A stretch of 64,000 nucleotides of DNA from Helicostylum pulchrum (lineage: Eukaryota > Mucoromycota > Mucoromycetes > Mucorales > Mucoraceae), in contig JAIXMO010000012.1 in assembly GCA_025677825.1 (NCBI GenBank), forward strand, positions 310,001 to 374,000, in the 5' to 3' direction. A model generated the notes under the pieces. It had not been told where the DNA came from. It worked only from the letters and a program-made list of their open reading frames with translations, and made no database searches. Numbering within the stretch: the first letter of the stretch is position 1; every line of letters starts with the position of its first letter. This document shows positions 36,489 through 48,508 of this stretch, in pieces. The position numbers were made by a program, and so were the translations under genes.

Positions 36489-38396
36489 TTAACCTCTTTG
36501 ATTGTTTCGAAATGCTACAAATATATTGTATAAAGCTTTAAAACTGTTAACATTAATAATGAAATCTTCTTCAATTAAATCAAAATGATTTTGATAAGTC
36601 CTTTGCACCTTATTAAACGAACTTGAGGACTCGACATACGTATTCCACGTACTTGTTAAATTAGCCATTATTTGAGATCCTTCGCGCAAGGAGGTGACAA
36701 CACCTTCAAAAACAGATATTTCCAATGCTGCAGGTGGTGTAAAGTTTATTTGTGAAAGCGATGAATTAACATCCTGTTCAAAACAGCGTACAATCTTAAT
36801 CGTTGAAAGTATGCTATACCCAGCTTCAAAATCCTTAAACGCCGTTTGATAATTGACATACTGATCTTTCATTTCCGTGTAAGCAGTTCGTACCTCTTCA
36901 ATAATTGCTCTGCTTCTGGGTGTCATACCACCAGACAATAATTGATCGTTAAATATATACACCTTCACTAAGGATGTCAACTCTGTAAATGCTCGATCGA
37001 TCAGGACCATTTTCGTTCTTAGCTCATGTACCTCGAACAAGGATAATTGCGGTAAGTCGACAAAGAAATGCGCAAACCCTTGTCTATTTTTTCTATCAAA
37101 TCCAAGGTACTCCCATCTACCCTCTACTTCTTCGTCAGTTTCTGCAACACGGGGAATAGCAGTTGATTTGTCTCCATCTAAAAGATTGCGCTTCATCCAA
37201 CGATAAACGATTATGGGTGCGCCTAAAAGGTGTTTCATCGAACGATAAAGGACATATACTACTTGGAGGAATGTCATGGGTGTCATTGCTACGTAAATAT
37301 TTGCTTTTGTTATAATGTCCCGCCTCTTTTCAATAGCATCGTCGTTATCATCACCATTATCATCATCATCACTATTATCATCACCATCACCATTATTATT
37401 ATCATTATTATTATCATCACCACTATTATCATCGTCACCATTATTATTTCCATCGCCATTATTATTTCCATCGCCATTATTATTGTCATCTCCATTATTA
37501 TTGTCATCTCCATTATTATTACCATTATTGTCATTATTATCATCGTTTCTCCCAGGAAGATTCGTCAAAATAGTTTGAAATAACCGTACATCCTTTAAAA
37601 CATCTTCTGCGTGACGTTCAAGCAAATCGATTGAAATATTTCTACGGTCAAACAGCTTTGGGAATCCGAATCTCTTCGTTTCTATAGGCTTCATAAACGT
37701 TTGGTTTAAAAGATTTGCGATGCGTGTGTCCACGGCGGAAGTATCAACTCTTAAAAGTTTATTCAAATCATATTTTGAAATAATTTCACCCGCACTTGCT
37801 GGAGTTGTTAAATAATGCAACATAAAATCACAAAAAAATAAATTGCGAGACGAGCAAAGCGAATAATAAATTAACAAAGGGACGTCATTAAACAAATCTT
37901 GACCATCACCCACTGAATTTACACCGAAATACGTCGAGATAAGAATCGCAATTGATGCTGCTAATTGTGCAGCGTTTTCATTATTTAAATTATAGCCCAA
38001 GCATCTTAGCAACTCCTTTAATCTAGTGTCTCTATCAACCGAAAACAATTCTACCAGGATATTTTTTGAAAGTCTTTTTACGGTTAGTTCTCCAAAGAAT
38101 GGACTTATTTCATTGTCTTTGAGACATGACAATGGGCGAAATCCGTTATGGTGTATCCACTGTTGAAGTCTGTCAAGGTAGGTTTCAAATATTTCATCTT
38201 CTCCTCTTCCTTGAAAAATAAACCTGCCGCGGACTCGTACATAATCGTATGCTATCTGACCAGGCTCTTCAATCATTTCAGGAACAAGTTTAGGCCCATT
38301 TTTGCGACAATTTGCTATTATAATAAACCGACAAAAATCGTATAAACAAATCCAAAATATCCAAAGCTCAAAAACGAAAAACGGAGTGAGAATCAT
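36489..38396 (-). CDS. Uncharacterised 635-aa protein with N/D/G repeat
   Basis: An uninterrupted frame starts at a true ATG (38396). The N-terminus is hydrophobic (about residues 1-29, FFVFELWIFWICLYDF) and could be a membrane anchor or signal, but a TAATAG acceptor-like site near 38317 leaves open that the first 28 codons are not exonic. Residues 30-280 are folded-looking (YLDRLQQWIHHNGFRPL, LLRCLGYNLNNENAAQLAAS). About residues 281-358 are almost pure Asn, Asp and Gly, coded by an 18-bp minisatellite. The C-terminal 270 residues are helical (ALEISVFEGVVTSLREGSQ). No known domain was recognised. Long, clean and with ordinary codon use, it is probably a real gene. It lies next to a MITE and the lesion-bearing gene on the same strand, and shares their acidic, helical character. 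Confidence 0.65.
   Translation of the reverse strand: MILTPFFVFELWIFWICLYDFCRFIIIANCRKNGPKLVPEMIEEPGQIAYDYVRVRGRFIFQGRGEDEIFETYLDRLQQWIHHNGFRPLSCLKDNEISPFFGELTVKRLSKNILVELFSVDRDTRLKELLRCLGYNLNNENAAQLAASIAILISTYFGVNSVGDGQDLFNDVPLLIYYSLCSSRNLFFCDFMLHYLTTPASAGEIISKYDLNKLLRVDTSAVDTRIANLLNQTFMKPIETKRFGFPKLFDRRNISIDLLERHAEDVLKDVRLFQTILTNLPGRNDDNNDNNGNNNGDDNNNGDDNNNGDGNNNGDGNNNGDDDNSGDDNNNDNNNGDGDDNSDDDDNGDDNDDAIEKRRDIITKANIYVAMTPMTFLQVVYVLYRSMKHLLGAPIIVYRWMKRNLLDGDKSTAIPRVAETDEEVEGRWEYLGFDRKNRQGFAHFFVDLPQLSLFEVHELRTKMVLIDRAFTELTSLVKVYIFNDQLLSGGMTPRSRAIIEEVRTAYTEMKDQYVNYQTAFKDFEAGYSILSTIKIVRCFEQDVNSSLSQINFTPPAALEISVFEGVVTSLREGSQIMANLTSTWNTYVESSSSFNKVQRTYQNHFDLIEEDFIINVNSFKALYNIFVAFRNNQRG
37325..37556. 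repeat. In-frame 18-bp minisatellite (Asn/Asp/Gly)
   Basis: The plus strand shows repeats such as attattatttccatcgcc and attattattgtcatctcc, each 18 bp, two copies of each in a row, plus irregular triplet variants on both sides. The minus strand reads units of NNNGDD or NNNGDG. Since 18 is a multiple of three, copy-number change keeps the frame. Confidence 0.85.
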
Positions 38397-39710
38397 TGAT
38401 AACTATAAGGAGTATCTTATTACGCAAGAAAAAAGGTCATTCTTTTTATACTTGACGATAAACTATGAGGGCCAATTTATTGTTATTATTCATCTATCAC
38501 ACAAAGAAAAAAAAACCTCCCCCCTTTTTTTTGGTCACTTTCGTCAAAATATGCTTCGTTGTACTTTTATTAAAATGCATATTTAAATATAGTTTGTAGT
38601 ACTGTCCAAGTTCTTTATTATAGCCATTAATATTCCATATTGTCTTTTTTTCGAGCATGGTTTCTTTTCATCCTTTTTTCCAAACGGATGAGTATAATCA
38701 GCACTGATATCCTAAACTATTTAAAGTATAATCTTTGCAGCACTCTCTACATTTCTGCCAGTAGCATCGTACGCACTAAATACCGTCGACATATTTTTGC
38801 TGAAATTGATAATTAACATCTGGCGCCTTTGACTATCGTACAATGGCCGTCTAAATACATTTGATTGGTAGCAGTCTTTAAGTTAAAGAACAGATCATCT
38901 ACATAATGCGAGTAATGGACCCAACAGATAAATTAAAAAGTAGATTTAAGTAATTGATGAGTAGTGATAGTACGCAACAAGACGTATATCGTATCCACAC
39001 AGTTTCTCATATCTTATCTTTCTTCGCAAGCAGCTTAATAACGTACTCTTTAACGTCTTGATCATTAGTTTGGTCTTTGATACAATGAAAAAGTTGGTTA
39101 TATCGGCTAAAATTCTTTTCCCTACTTGGACTCTGGCGGGATGTATTGTTCATATATGCATTGTAGAACAAAAAGTTCCAATTGTGGGGAGTATTAGTTC
39201 TGAAGAAAGCAAACTTCAGATCTTTTGGTGTACCGGAACGCGTCTGTTAAGGCCAACTGGGGGGATGTAAAAAGAGGAATAAAATAAATGAAGAATATAA
39301 GACCTAAGCTCCTTTGAAAGATATACTTGTATAAATACTTACTGGTAGGCATACTGTAAAAGAGAAAAGTGATTTATTTATTTATTTTAAAAAAAAAGAT
39401 TAAATGGAGGTCATTATTTGCTCTTGTGATCTATTTAATCACTTTTTATAAACAAGTTCTATAATTATAGAGTAGTTTTACATATATTTAGTATTTATTG
39501 AAATAATACACACGGAGAGAATTATAATCCACCATTTGCATACACTGTACAAGAAACTAACAAAAAAAAAAAATAAGAAAAAATATATAGAGAGGCTCCA
39601 TAAGAAAGAAAGAGAAAAATAAAATAAGAGGGGATAGAGGGGGATGGGGGTCATATATTAATTGACATAAAAAAACAAAGGGGGGTATTTCCAAATTATC
39701 CATTTTTACT
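38397..39710. other. Intergenic, no clear gene
   Basis: A 70-codon plus frame at 39058-39270 (MIISLVFDTMKKLVISAKI) has some protein-like text but no support from splice sites or domains. The rest is AT-rich. The last 300 bp are purine-rich and lie in the 3' UTR of kinesin. Confidence 0.4.
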
Positions 39711-42700
39711 TTAACGGAACCAAGAAGTACGTTTTTGGTTCTTTTCAGGTAATTTATCATCTTGCAAGCTAATAATGTGGACGGTGAATATAAATAAGAA
39801 AATATTAGTTTTTTTTTAATTCTTTACCTGTCGGTAGCAGCTCCTCCACCTCTTAAAGGTTTAGCAATTCTGTTAAAGTTCAACATGGAACCACCTTGAG
39901 ATTTATGAGTACGAGCTTGTTCTAAACGGTCTCTGACAGCTTGAAGTTGATTTTCGAACCTAAAGAAAAATAATTAACTATCATAATCATAAATCGACCA
40001 AAAACCTTTTTTACTTTTCATTTTGAATCAACAACTTGTTTTGAGCTTCTTTTAACAAGAATTCCAAATTTTGAATACGTTCATTTCTGGCAGCCAATTT
40101 ACGATCTGATAAAGCTGCTTCTTTTTTAAGATGGGAATTTTGTTCAACCAACTAAAAAAAACAAGGTTTAATGCAACTGAAATAAATAAAACAAGGTAAA
40201 CTACTAACCTGCTTTTGTACATTGGTTAATTGATCCAGGTTTCTTTCTAAGAGAGACATCTTCTTTTGTTGGGCTTTACTACTGGTAGCCTTTAATAAAT
40301 TATTTTGTTGAATTCTAGTCTCGTCCAACTGGAACTCCAACTCCACGACCTTTTCACAACGACTTTGCAGATCACGCATCAAGACCTTCTTCATTGTTTC
40401 AAAATCAGCCAATTCCTGAGCCATGGATTTACGCATCTTTTCCAACTCCTTTTCCTTTAGCTCTACCGCTTCTTTCGTGTCAGCAACAACAGGTTGAGCC
40501 TTTATCTTCAAAAGTTTTTCTTGTGTCTCTTCAAGTGCCTTCATCACACCCATCAAACGATCCTCTTCTTTCGACTTCTTCTCCATATCACATTTAAGCG
40601 ATTCGATTTCCTTTTCTAATACTTGGCTCTTCATGATAAATTGGCTTTCCAATTTAGTCTTTAAATCTGCAATAGAATCTGCAATATCACTGGTTTGTTT
40701 TACGTCCATTTCTTCCATGGCAATAGTTTTATCTAATAGTTCTTCATAATCTACTTCAAGGTTGGCAAATCGAATTTCAAGGTCATCACGTTTCACTACA
40801 AGGGAATCTCTCTCTTGTTCAAGGTTATCCACTGTGACTTTGTGCTGTTCAATCATAGCCTTTGTAGCTTGTAACTCTTGGCGCAATTTTTGAATAGCTT
40901 CAGGCGTTATATCTTGAACATTTAACAAGTCTGATTCAATTTCCTTTTCCTTTTCTTGTGCATTTTCAACAACAGTTTCAGCGACCTTTAACTCTTCAGT
41001 ATTCTTTGCTTCAGCCACTTGTAGTCTTTCCAACGTAGCCTTTAACTCGTCCAATTCAGCCGTGTATTCCAAATTAGCTTCCTTTAAAGAATCAATATTG
41101 ATTTCACCTTCCTTCTTTTCATAAAACTCTTTTTCCAACTGAACCTGAGCCTCGCTTAATTCGGACGACAAGGCCTTGTTGCTATTTCCGCACGTCTTTT
41201 CTTGATCTTTCAACTCTTCCAGCATTTCTTGAATTTCATTGATTTGTTTCTCACGGTTAGATAGAGCTGCTACTTGCTCATTAATCTGCTCCAACAAATC
41301 TTGTTCACGCTTCAAGAATTCATCTTTTTCGTCTTTACCAAGCACCATAGCAGGAGTAGAGGGTCTAGATGCATCATCATCTGTTGACAGTTTAAATGCG
41401 GGAGCAGGTGTTTGAGGAGGCGTGATAGGCGCATCGCCTCCTCCACTTGCCACTTTTTGTTTACCGTTAGGTGATGCCCAACTTGTTTCAGATACTTTTT
41501 TACCGGATCGCCATACCCCAATTTCGTTTTCTAATGCTGCAATGTACGCTTTGAAAGAAACGGCGTCTCCCTTCACTCGCTTCAACAAGGCCTTTAATTC
41601 AGCAGGTGATAAATCTGCATTGACCTTGGCCTTATTCTTAATCGTCTTTGCTCGTGCACCAAAACGTAATGTAGAAATCGATTCAGCTTCGTTATAAGAA
41701 GAAGGAGAAGAGTTGATGATGAGTGTAGTACGAGAATTACCACCTAAAGATTCTTGCAAAATACGAGTCAACTTTGAATCTCTGTAAGGAACATGACTTG
41801 ACTGGGCAGAATAAAACAAGTAAGTATATCAAAATATACATGTATATCAATATATATATATATATATATATATATATTACCTTGCCGTCAGTCAATGAAT
41901 TAATGACCATGCCTAAAGCAGTAAGAGATTTGTTGATTTTTTTGGCTTCTTCTAATGTTTGACCAGAGGCACCTGTTTTACCAACTTTTTCGGAACCTGC
42001 TAAATCGACCAAGTAAAGCTTACCACTCTTTGTGGCATTTGTATCTACATTTCTTTGTGTAATTGTAATCAGTACAATCGAATGACTTCTTGAACTTTCA
42101 GCATTCATGTCTAAAAAAAAAATTATGATTATGACAAATCAATATATTATTTTTTTACGCATGTATATATATTAAACTTAACTGGTACAAGCAACCACAC
42201 GATTATCACCACCAATTCTCATAACATCATATACTTGATCAGTATCAGATACATAAATCTCGCTAATTCCCTTAACATATACACCTTTGACTTTATCTTC
42301 GTGGATAGGTAAATTGTCATTTTTGGCTACATGGCACATACAAAAAAAAAAAAAAAAAAAAAAAAGGTAAATATAAATAAATAAATAAACGATTTTTTTA
42401 TATACTTACGAACTAAAAGATCTTTTACTTTTTCCATATAAATTTCCATATAAGCTACCTTGACAGTAAATTCCATATTCGCTGGTGTGCTTGCAATGCT
42501 TTCAAAGATTTGTTCAATAATACGAGGGATAATACCCTTATTTTCCTCGTCGTCAATACTAGAGCCCATCATGGTGAAAGTTTTACCGGAACCGGTTTGA
42601 CCGTAAGCGAACACGGTACCGTTATAACCAGCAACCACATCTTTTTGTTGTTGTTGTTAGTTTCTTTTTTATCTTTTTAATGTATATTTATTTTCTTTTT

Positions 42701-42981
42701 ACCGTCGACAATAGACTTGATAGAGTATTCAAACACTTCCTTTTGTTGTGTATTGGATCCAAAGCATTTATCAAACGAAAACGAATTTGTATCTTTTCCC
42801 TACACACAATTTTATGAGTTCAAAATAATAAAAAATCAGGTACAACAAAAAAAAGGGTCACCTTTAACGAAACCCCAGTTCCATCTTCGGATATTTCAAT
42901 GATAGGTACACCACCTTCCCTTATTTCCATTTTATTTTGAGGTCGAAAACGACAAACTACTTTAATATTATTGCCTGACAT
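39711..42981 (-). CDS. Conventional kinesin heavy chain (kinesin-1)
   Basis: Nine exons (42981-42862, 42799-42703, 42640-42410, 42326-42183, 42110-41881, 41801-40209, 40151-40015, 39959-39828, 39768-39711) give 913 aa. Motor domain at the N-terminus: [11 protein letters not shown]-loop GQTGSGKT (about 86-93), [18 protein letters not shown], switch [10 protein letters not shown], switch [34 protein letters not shown]. The neck linker follows [17 protein letters not shown] stalk of more than 450 residues is coiled coil. The tail contains [12 protein letters not shown], the autoinhibitory IAK motif shared with fungal kinesins. It carries cargo to microtubule plus ends and supports hyphal tip growth. 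Intron donors include rare GTGACC and GTTAAG. A TA repeat of about 26 bp lies in intron 5. Confidence 0.96.
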
Positions 42982-43250
42982 ATTTTTTTTTTTTTATCTT
43001 TTTTTGAAATTCTATTTTTTGATTTAAATATAAAAAAAGAAGGATGATGTTCACAAGATGACAGTAATCCTACAGATGTATATTTTTGCTGTTTACTTTT
43101 TTAAAAAGAAAGAAAGTAAAAAAAAACAAGAGAGAGAAGAAAAGAAAAGAAAAGAAAACAAAGAGAGAGAGAAATAAGAAATCAACAATTTGAGTGTAAC
43201 GAAAAAAAAAAAAAAAAACTCATGACGTCTTTTGAATTATATTTTTATGA
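42982..43250. promoter_or_regulatory. Kinesin promoter between two transport genes
   Basis: Only 269 bp separate the dynactin stop (43251) from the kinesin start (42981) in the same direction. They hold a purine-rich strand (GAAAGAAA-type, 43100-43170) and an A run. This must contain both the dynactin polyadenylation site and the kinesin promoter. Confidence 0.5.
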
Positions 43251-46200
43251 TTATTGAATAAAAATGCTATGAAAACGTTCAAATTCAGCTGCACTAGTAA
43301 GGTCTATACAGCGACGACCAGTCGTATTGGTATTAAAAGTGTTGGGTAATAGTCTTGGTATTTTAACTATACCAAGTGGTTGATGAATCTTATTTTATAT
43401 GTATATGTTAGTACTACTATCTAAAATACAAGCAAGCAAAAAACATTTTTTTTTTTACCTTTTCATTGTTGTTTGGATTCAATAAGGTGGTTGTGATTCC
43501 AAGATCATCTACCTTACGTCTCAGCTGTACACTACGCTGCTTGAGTGTATACAATACAGATTGTTGCGTTTGATATTGATAATCAGGTGATTTCTTGTTA
43601 CTATTCCATGAATTCACTGTAGGCTTCACAAGCTGAACAACTCTAGGTGATGCACTTGCAACACGCATATCCTTGACTAATGCACGCGTCTCTCGAGCAA
43701 CCGAACGCAACTCTTCTTCTGTTTTACCACCACTATTGCTTGCTTTACTTGTCAATACCGTACTCAAGTCTAAACTTCTTATGAAATCCGCACTCTTGAG
43801 TTGAGCATTCTCTGCTCTCAAGTAACGCATGGACGCCTTGAGCGTATCCATTTGGCTTGTTATTTCATAATAGCTACCAGCCATCTCTTGTACTGTAGCT
43901 GACGACGACGAAGGATCATCCTCTCCTTCAATCGTTAAATCAAAGTTGGCTTTTCTTAAAATAGACTGTCTCTTTTCTTCTCGCTTGTTGGCTTCGTTTT
44001 TCAAAGAATTGATTTCGGCTTTTAATAAATCATAGTCACTTTGAATACTTTCAACTGCTTCTGCATAGATTTGTTCTCGATCCGATGATTTATCAAGTGC
44101 TTCTTCCAAAGATTTAATATGCTCCACTTCCTTTTTAGCTGTCTCCATTCGTTTTTCGAGTAAACTCACTTTAACATCGGATTCTTGAAGTGCTTGATCC
44201 TAAATACAAATCATATAAATACCTTTTTTTTTTTTTTTTTTTTGGCTTTTTTACTTCTTTTTTTTTTTTTTACCTTTAATCGAACATCCTTGATCAACTT
44301 TATGATTTCTTCATTATGCTGTTGCAATTTGTGCTCCAACTCATGGTTAATAACAACCTCTGCTTTAATATCAGAAGCACGTTGAATCCATGGTGCTACC
44401 TTAGTCGTAACTACACACAAAAGAAAAAGTAAGTCTCAAGAAAAAATATATATATATATTTTTTTTGCTTACTTTTATCCAGCTTATCATCACGTTCAAT
44501 TTGTGCATGTGTTGTCTCCAACTCGTTTGATAAAGTCTTTAATGTTCTTAAAGCACTTTCCCACATGGAACTATCCATCATTTCAAACAACTCATCTGCC
44601 TTCTTACTAATAATCTGTTGAATAGCAGATAATTCAATTTCTTCATGGCTACCACGTTTAGTATCGATATACGTAGTGATTTCCTTACAAGTCTAAATAA
44701 TAACATCCTAATGATTAATACATACACACACACTATATCCTATTCTAACTCTTACCTCGAAACAGAATCGACATAATTTGGTACTAATAGCATACAACAT
44801 TTTAAAACGATGCAAATGTTCGGTCTTGAGCGTCATGGCCTCTTCAAACATATCTTCCAACTGACGCATCAACTTTTTGGCAGTAATCTTACTATTCTTG
44901 GCCTGAGCAATCAAACGACCCAAGGGCTCTAAATAATCCTGATCCATCTGCTCATTTCCTTCCAAGACTACCATTCCTTCCATGCGTACCGCATTATTTA
45001 ACGACTGTTTTACAAACGTCAATATAACAATCATCCGGTCCGAATTCAAATCCAGCGCCTTTGTCAGCCCAAAGAACTGATCCGAGTTACTCTTTTCTTG
45101 CTGACTCAAGTGATTTTCCTCCAAATGTTCAATCTGTGCAATCACTCTTTGAAGTTCAGACAAGCACTGCACTTCATTGACCTGGTCCGTTCTAAATAGC
45201 TCGACAATCGCGTTCATTCTTCTTTCGACGCCGATTAAATCCAAGTACACTTTACCCATCTTTGTAAACGTAGCCGGGTCACTGTTCTTGATATGTGTCT
45301 GGAACCGAGTCGCAAGAGAGCTCAACCATCCTGCGCGTTGCTTCATTTCACAAATCGTGACTAAACTCTCCGTCACATTATCCATGATCTTTTCGCTGAT
45401 AGGGTACGTCTGCTCCAAATGTTTCACGATTAGCCCCGCCTTGAACTCCAAGCGCTTAAACAGCAACAGACAAGAGATGGGGTCGTTTTCCGTCTTGAAG
45501 AAGGACTCGGGTAAATATGGTTGAATCATATTCAGACGATCGTTTGCTTGCGACGCTTCCAATTTACGTAGCTCGATATCGATGGCCTTGGCTTGCGCCT
45601 TCATCACCGTCGTCTGCAGCTGGAAATTCAGCGACATCATAGCCTGCGACTGGCTGCTCAGACTGATCTTTTCTGACTGCTCGTTCTTTTCCTTATGCTT
45701 AAACTCTTGCAAATCGTTCTGCAGCAACGTCACCAGCTCTCTGAACTGTCCAATCGTCGTTTCATAATCCGCCGTCGTCTCTTCGTTGGCTCTGAGTCTA
45801 TCCAGCTGCTCTCGTAACAGCATGTCTCGGTGATCAATCTCGTCCTGCAACTGCTTCTCGGTCTCCATATGATTTTCTTCAAGCTCGTCCGCGAGTTCCT
45901 TGAGGGCCTCTAAATCGTCGACGGTAGCGCTCAACTCATCGAGCTTCTCAGTCAGGTTCAGGTTCTTTTCGGTGAGTTGGTCGACAAGGTCTTCAGCGCC
46001 AAGCGCATCGTCCAGTTGCATCTTGAGGTCATCCACCAACAAATCCGTCGCGTCGAGCCTTTCCTTGGTTTTTTCATACTGAAGTTTGATTTCTTCTAAT
46101 TCATAGTTTTCTTGTTCTAAAGTCCTGATCTTATAATTCAATTCGTTTTCTTGTTCTGCTGCAGCGTCTCTCAATCTGAGCAACGCCTCCTTTAACCTTT

Positions 46201-47846
46201 CATTATGTCGTTCCAGTTGCGTGATCTCCAACGGCGTTCTTTCCTCGCTGCTCTCCATATTAATCTCTGGCGGTTTGTTCAAGATATCCGCCTCCTTTTT
46301 CAAGATATCCAGATCCACGCTAATTTCCTCCATGCGGTCCTTGAGCATATTCGTCTCCTGCTGCAAATTCTCAGCGCGTTCTTCTGCCACTTCCTTATCC
46401 AACGTCAGCATCTCCATGGACTCCAGCAGCTCGTTGTATTTCGACTCGAACGATTCCTTTTCACCTGTCGTTTCCTTCAACTCTCTTCGTGTGTCCCGGA
46501 CGTCCTTTTGAAGATCGGCAATTTTATCTTGCAGTTTATTTCGAAGCGTCAGAAACTGCTCGGCTTCTTCCTTAACCTTTTCGTGCTCGCGGAATCTTTC
46601 GCGGTCTTCGTGTCTCTTGTTTTCAATAATCTTGAGTTTAAATCGAAGTTCTTCATAGTCTTTGAGAGGCACCGTTTGGTCATGTTTACTGACCGGTTTG
46701 GAAGAAGCCAAGGTACCGTACACGGGTTTTTCTTTTACATGTTCTTCTCTTACCGGTTGCGCTTGTTCTTCTTCTTCTTCTTCTTCTTCACTCTCTTCTT
46801 CTTCTTGTTCAGAATCATCTTCTTCATCGTCGTCACCATCTTTATCTAAAGAAACAGGACTAACTACCAACATGGACGAATTGGCATTTGTATTATTCTG
46901 ACACAAATCATCAAACTCCTCCTGCCTTCTTCTTTCTTCCTCTTCTTCTTCATTATTATCCGGTGTAGAAGGCGCAGTTAACGGCTGCCTTGTTTTCAAT
47001 ATAGAAACGGCGGCAGGGGAATGATTTCCTTGGGTATTTGACCTGGGTCTTCTCGAGATACCCGAGGTAGTTTGTTGTTGCTGCTTTGATGGAATAATAG
47101 ATTTTTTTCTATTGGTATTAATAGGAGCAACTGAACTTTTACTTGATACAGGCGTACCAGTACGACTCGTATTATTAGTAGATTGTAAAAGTGACGTCGG
47201 TCTCTTTTGAGTAGAAGCAACGGGTGGTGAAGAAACAATCGATTTTCTTCTTTGCATAGGCGGTGGTGGAGAAGCAGCAGCTACAATGGATTTTCGTCGT
47301 TGTAAAGAAGAAGCCGTGGTGGGAAGTGCTGGTGCAGCAATCGACTTTCTTCGCTGTGTGGGTTGCGGTGGTGGAGGTGCAACAATGGATTTTCTTCGTT
47401 GTTGTAAAGGAACTGCAGTAGGTGCAATGGATTTTCTTCTTTGCGTTGGTGGTGGTGGTGTTGGAGAAGAAGGGGATGATGGTGCAACCATTGATTTTCT
47501 TTGAAGTGATAATCTATTACTACTATTTGGCTTTATGATAATATAAATAAAAATTTTTTTTGTGTATATATTAATTCAAAATACTTACTACTTCAAGTTT
47601 TATACTGGCAGGTCGAACAAATACACCATGATTATTCTTACAGTCAAAGTATCTTTTACCTTGAACTACACCACTATTTTTACCGGTTGGTTCATCTAAT
47701 TCTACACCCACCCATTTTCCTGTCTGGAAACTTGTGTTGCCGATAAATCGAACTGTGCCTGAAAGTTCGTTATTGACAAGTACTTTAGATCCAACAGTAC
47801 ATTCATCGCTTTGATTAACTGACATTCGTTTATTGTTGATGGACAT
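43251..47846 (-). CDS. Dynactin large subunit p150Glued
   Basis: Six exons (47846-47589, 47530-44756, 44692-44473, 44410-44274, 44199-43459, 43388-43251) give 1422 aa. The CAP-Gly domain (about residues 18-86) has TVRFIGNTSFQTGKWVGVE and GVVQGKRYFDCKNNHGVFV; the usual GKNDG signature reads GKNSG. A basic Pro/Ser region (about 87-185) holds five QRRKSI copies. Acidic stretches precede a very long coiled coil from about residue 270, then the dynactin core (SFFKTENDPISCLLLFKRLE, HLEQTYPISEKI), then more coiled coil and a C-terminus ending in FHSIFIQ. Dynactin links dynein to cargo and recruits it to microtubule plus ends. It lies 269 bp upstream of the kinesin start on the same strand. It is longer than human p150 (about 1280) because of the low-complexity inserts. 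Confidence 0.95.
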
Positions 47847-48418
47847 TATGAATCGAGATGATGGAACTCAAACTTTTTTTTTGTTGTTTCTGTCTCTCTT
47901 TTTTTTTCTTCTTTTTTTTTTTTATGTTGTTAGTTAAAAAAAACCAAGTTTTTCCCCCTCCTTTTTTTTTTTATTGGCTTTGTCAAAAGAGGTTTCTTTT
48001 CACTGTTAGAAAAAGAAAATTGACTATTTTTTATGTAAGATATATAAAAAAAAAAAAAAAAAAGATGTATAAAAAAAAGAAAAAGAGAGAAAAGAGGCCT
48101 TATATTTTAAAAATCAGTTTTTTTTACAGATTAATATATTTTTGAGCGGGTATTTATTTATATTCGATGTAACACAGGCATTTTGTAATAAAGAGAAAGA
48201 GAAGGAGAGCGGTGTGTGTATGCACAAGTCATATGCGTATCAATTTCATTATGATAGAAGAGAGATTATTTATTTTTTTAATTAGTATTTATATTAAAAC
48301 ATACGTACTTTTTTGTATAGCGTATATTTTGTTCCTCACTTTGTAATATAAATAAATAGCTAAATTCCCAATAAGGAAAAATTAGAGGGAAATTGACACT
48401 TGATATTTATACACGTGT

Positions 48419-48464
<46 letters not shown>

Positions 48465-48508
48465 TGTGTGTGTGCGAAGGAAAAAAAAAGGGAGGGAATA
48501 GAAAAAAA
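47847..48508. other. Intergenic, dynactin promoter and GA repeat
   Basis: T-rich and A-rich runs at 47870-48070 lie upstream of the dynactin start. A (AG)n microsatellite at 48420-48464 (about 22 repeats) lies in the 3' flank of the PNUTS-like gene. No ORF. Confidence 0.6.
48420..48464. repeat. (AG)n microsatellite, ~45 bp
   Basis: An uninterrupted AG repeat 45 bp downstream of the PNUTS-like stop codon, followed by a TG-rich stretch. Confidence 0.9.

Noticed and set aside
37230..37583. Ile- and Ser-rich plus-strand ORFs over the 635-aa gene
   Set aside because: Antisense readings of the Asn/Asp/Gly minisatellite.
46205..46849. 214-codon plus-strand ORF in dynactin
   Set aside because: Antisense shadow of the dynactin coiled coil, which is supported by domains and splicing.
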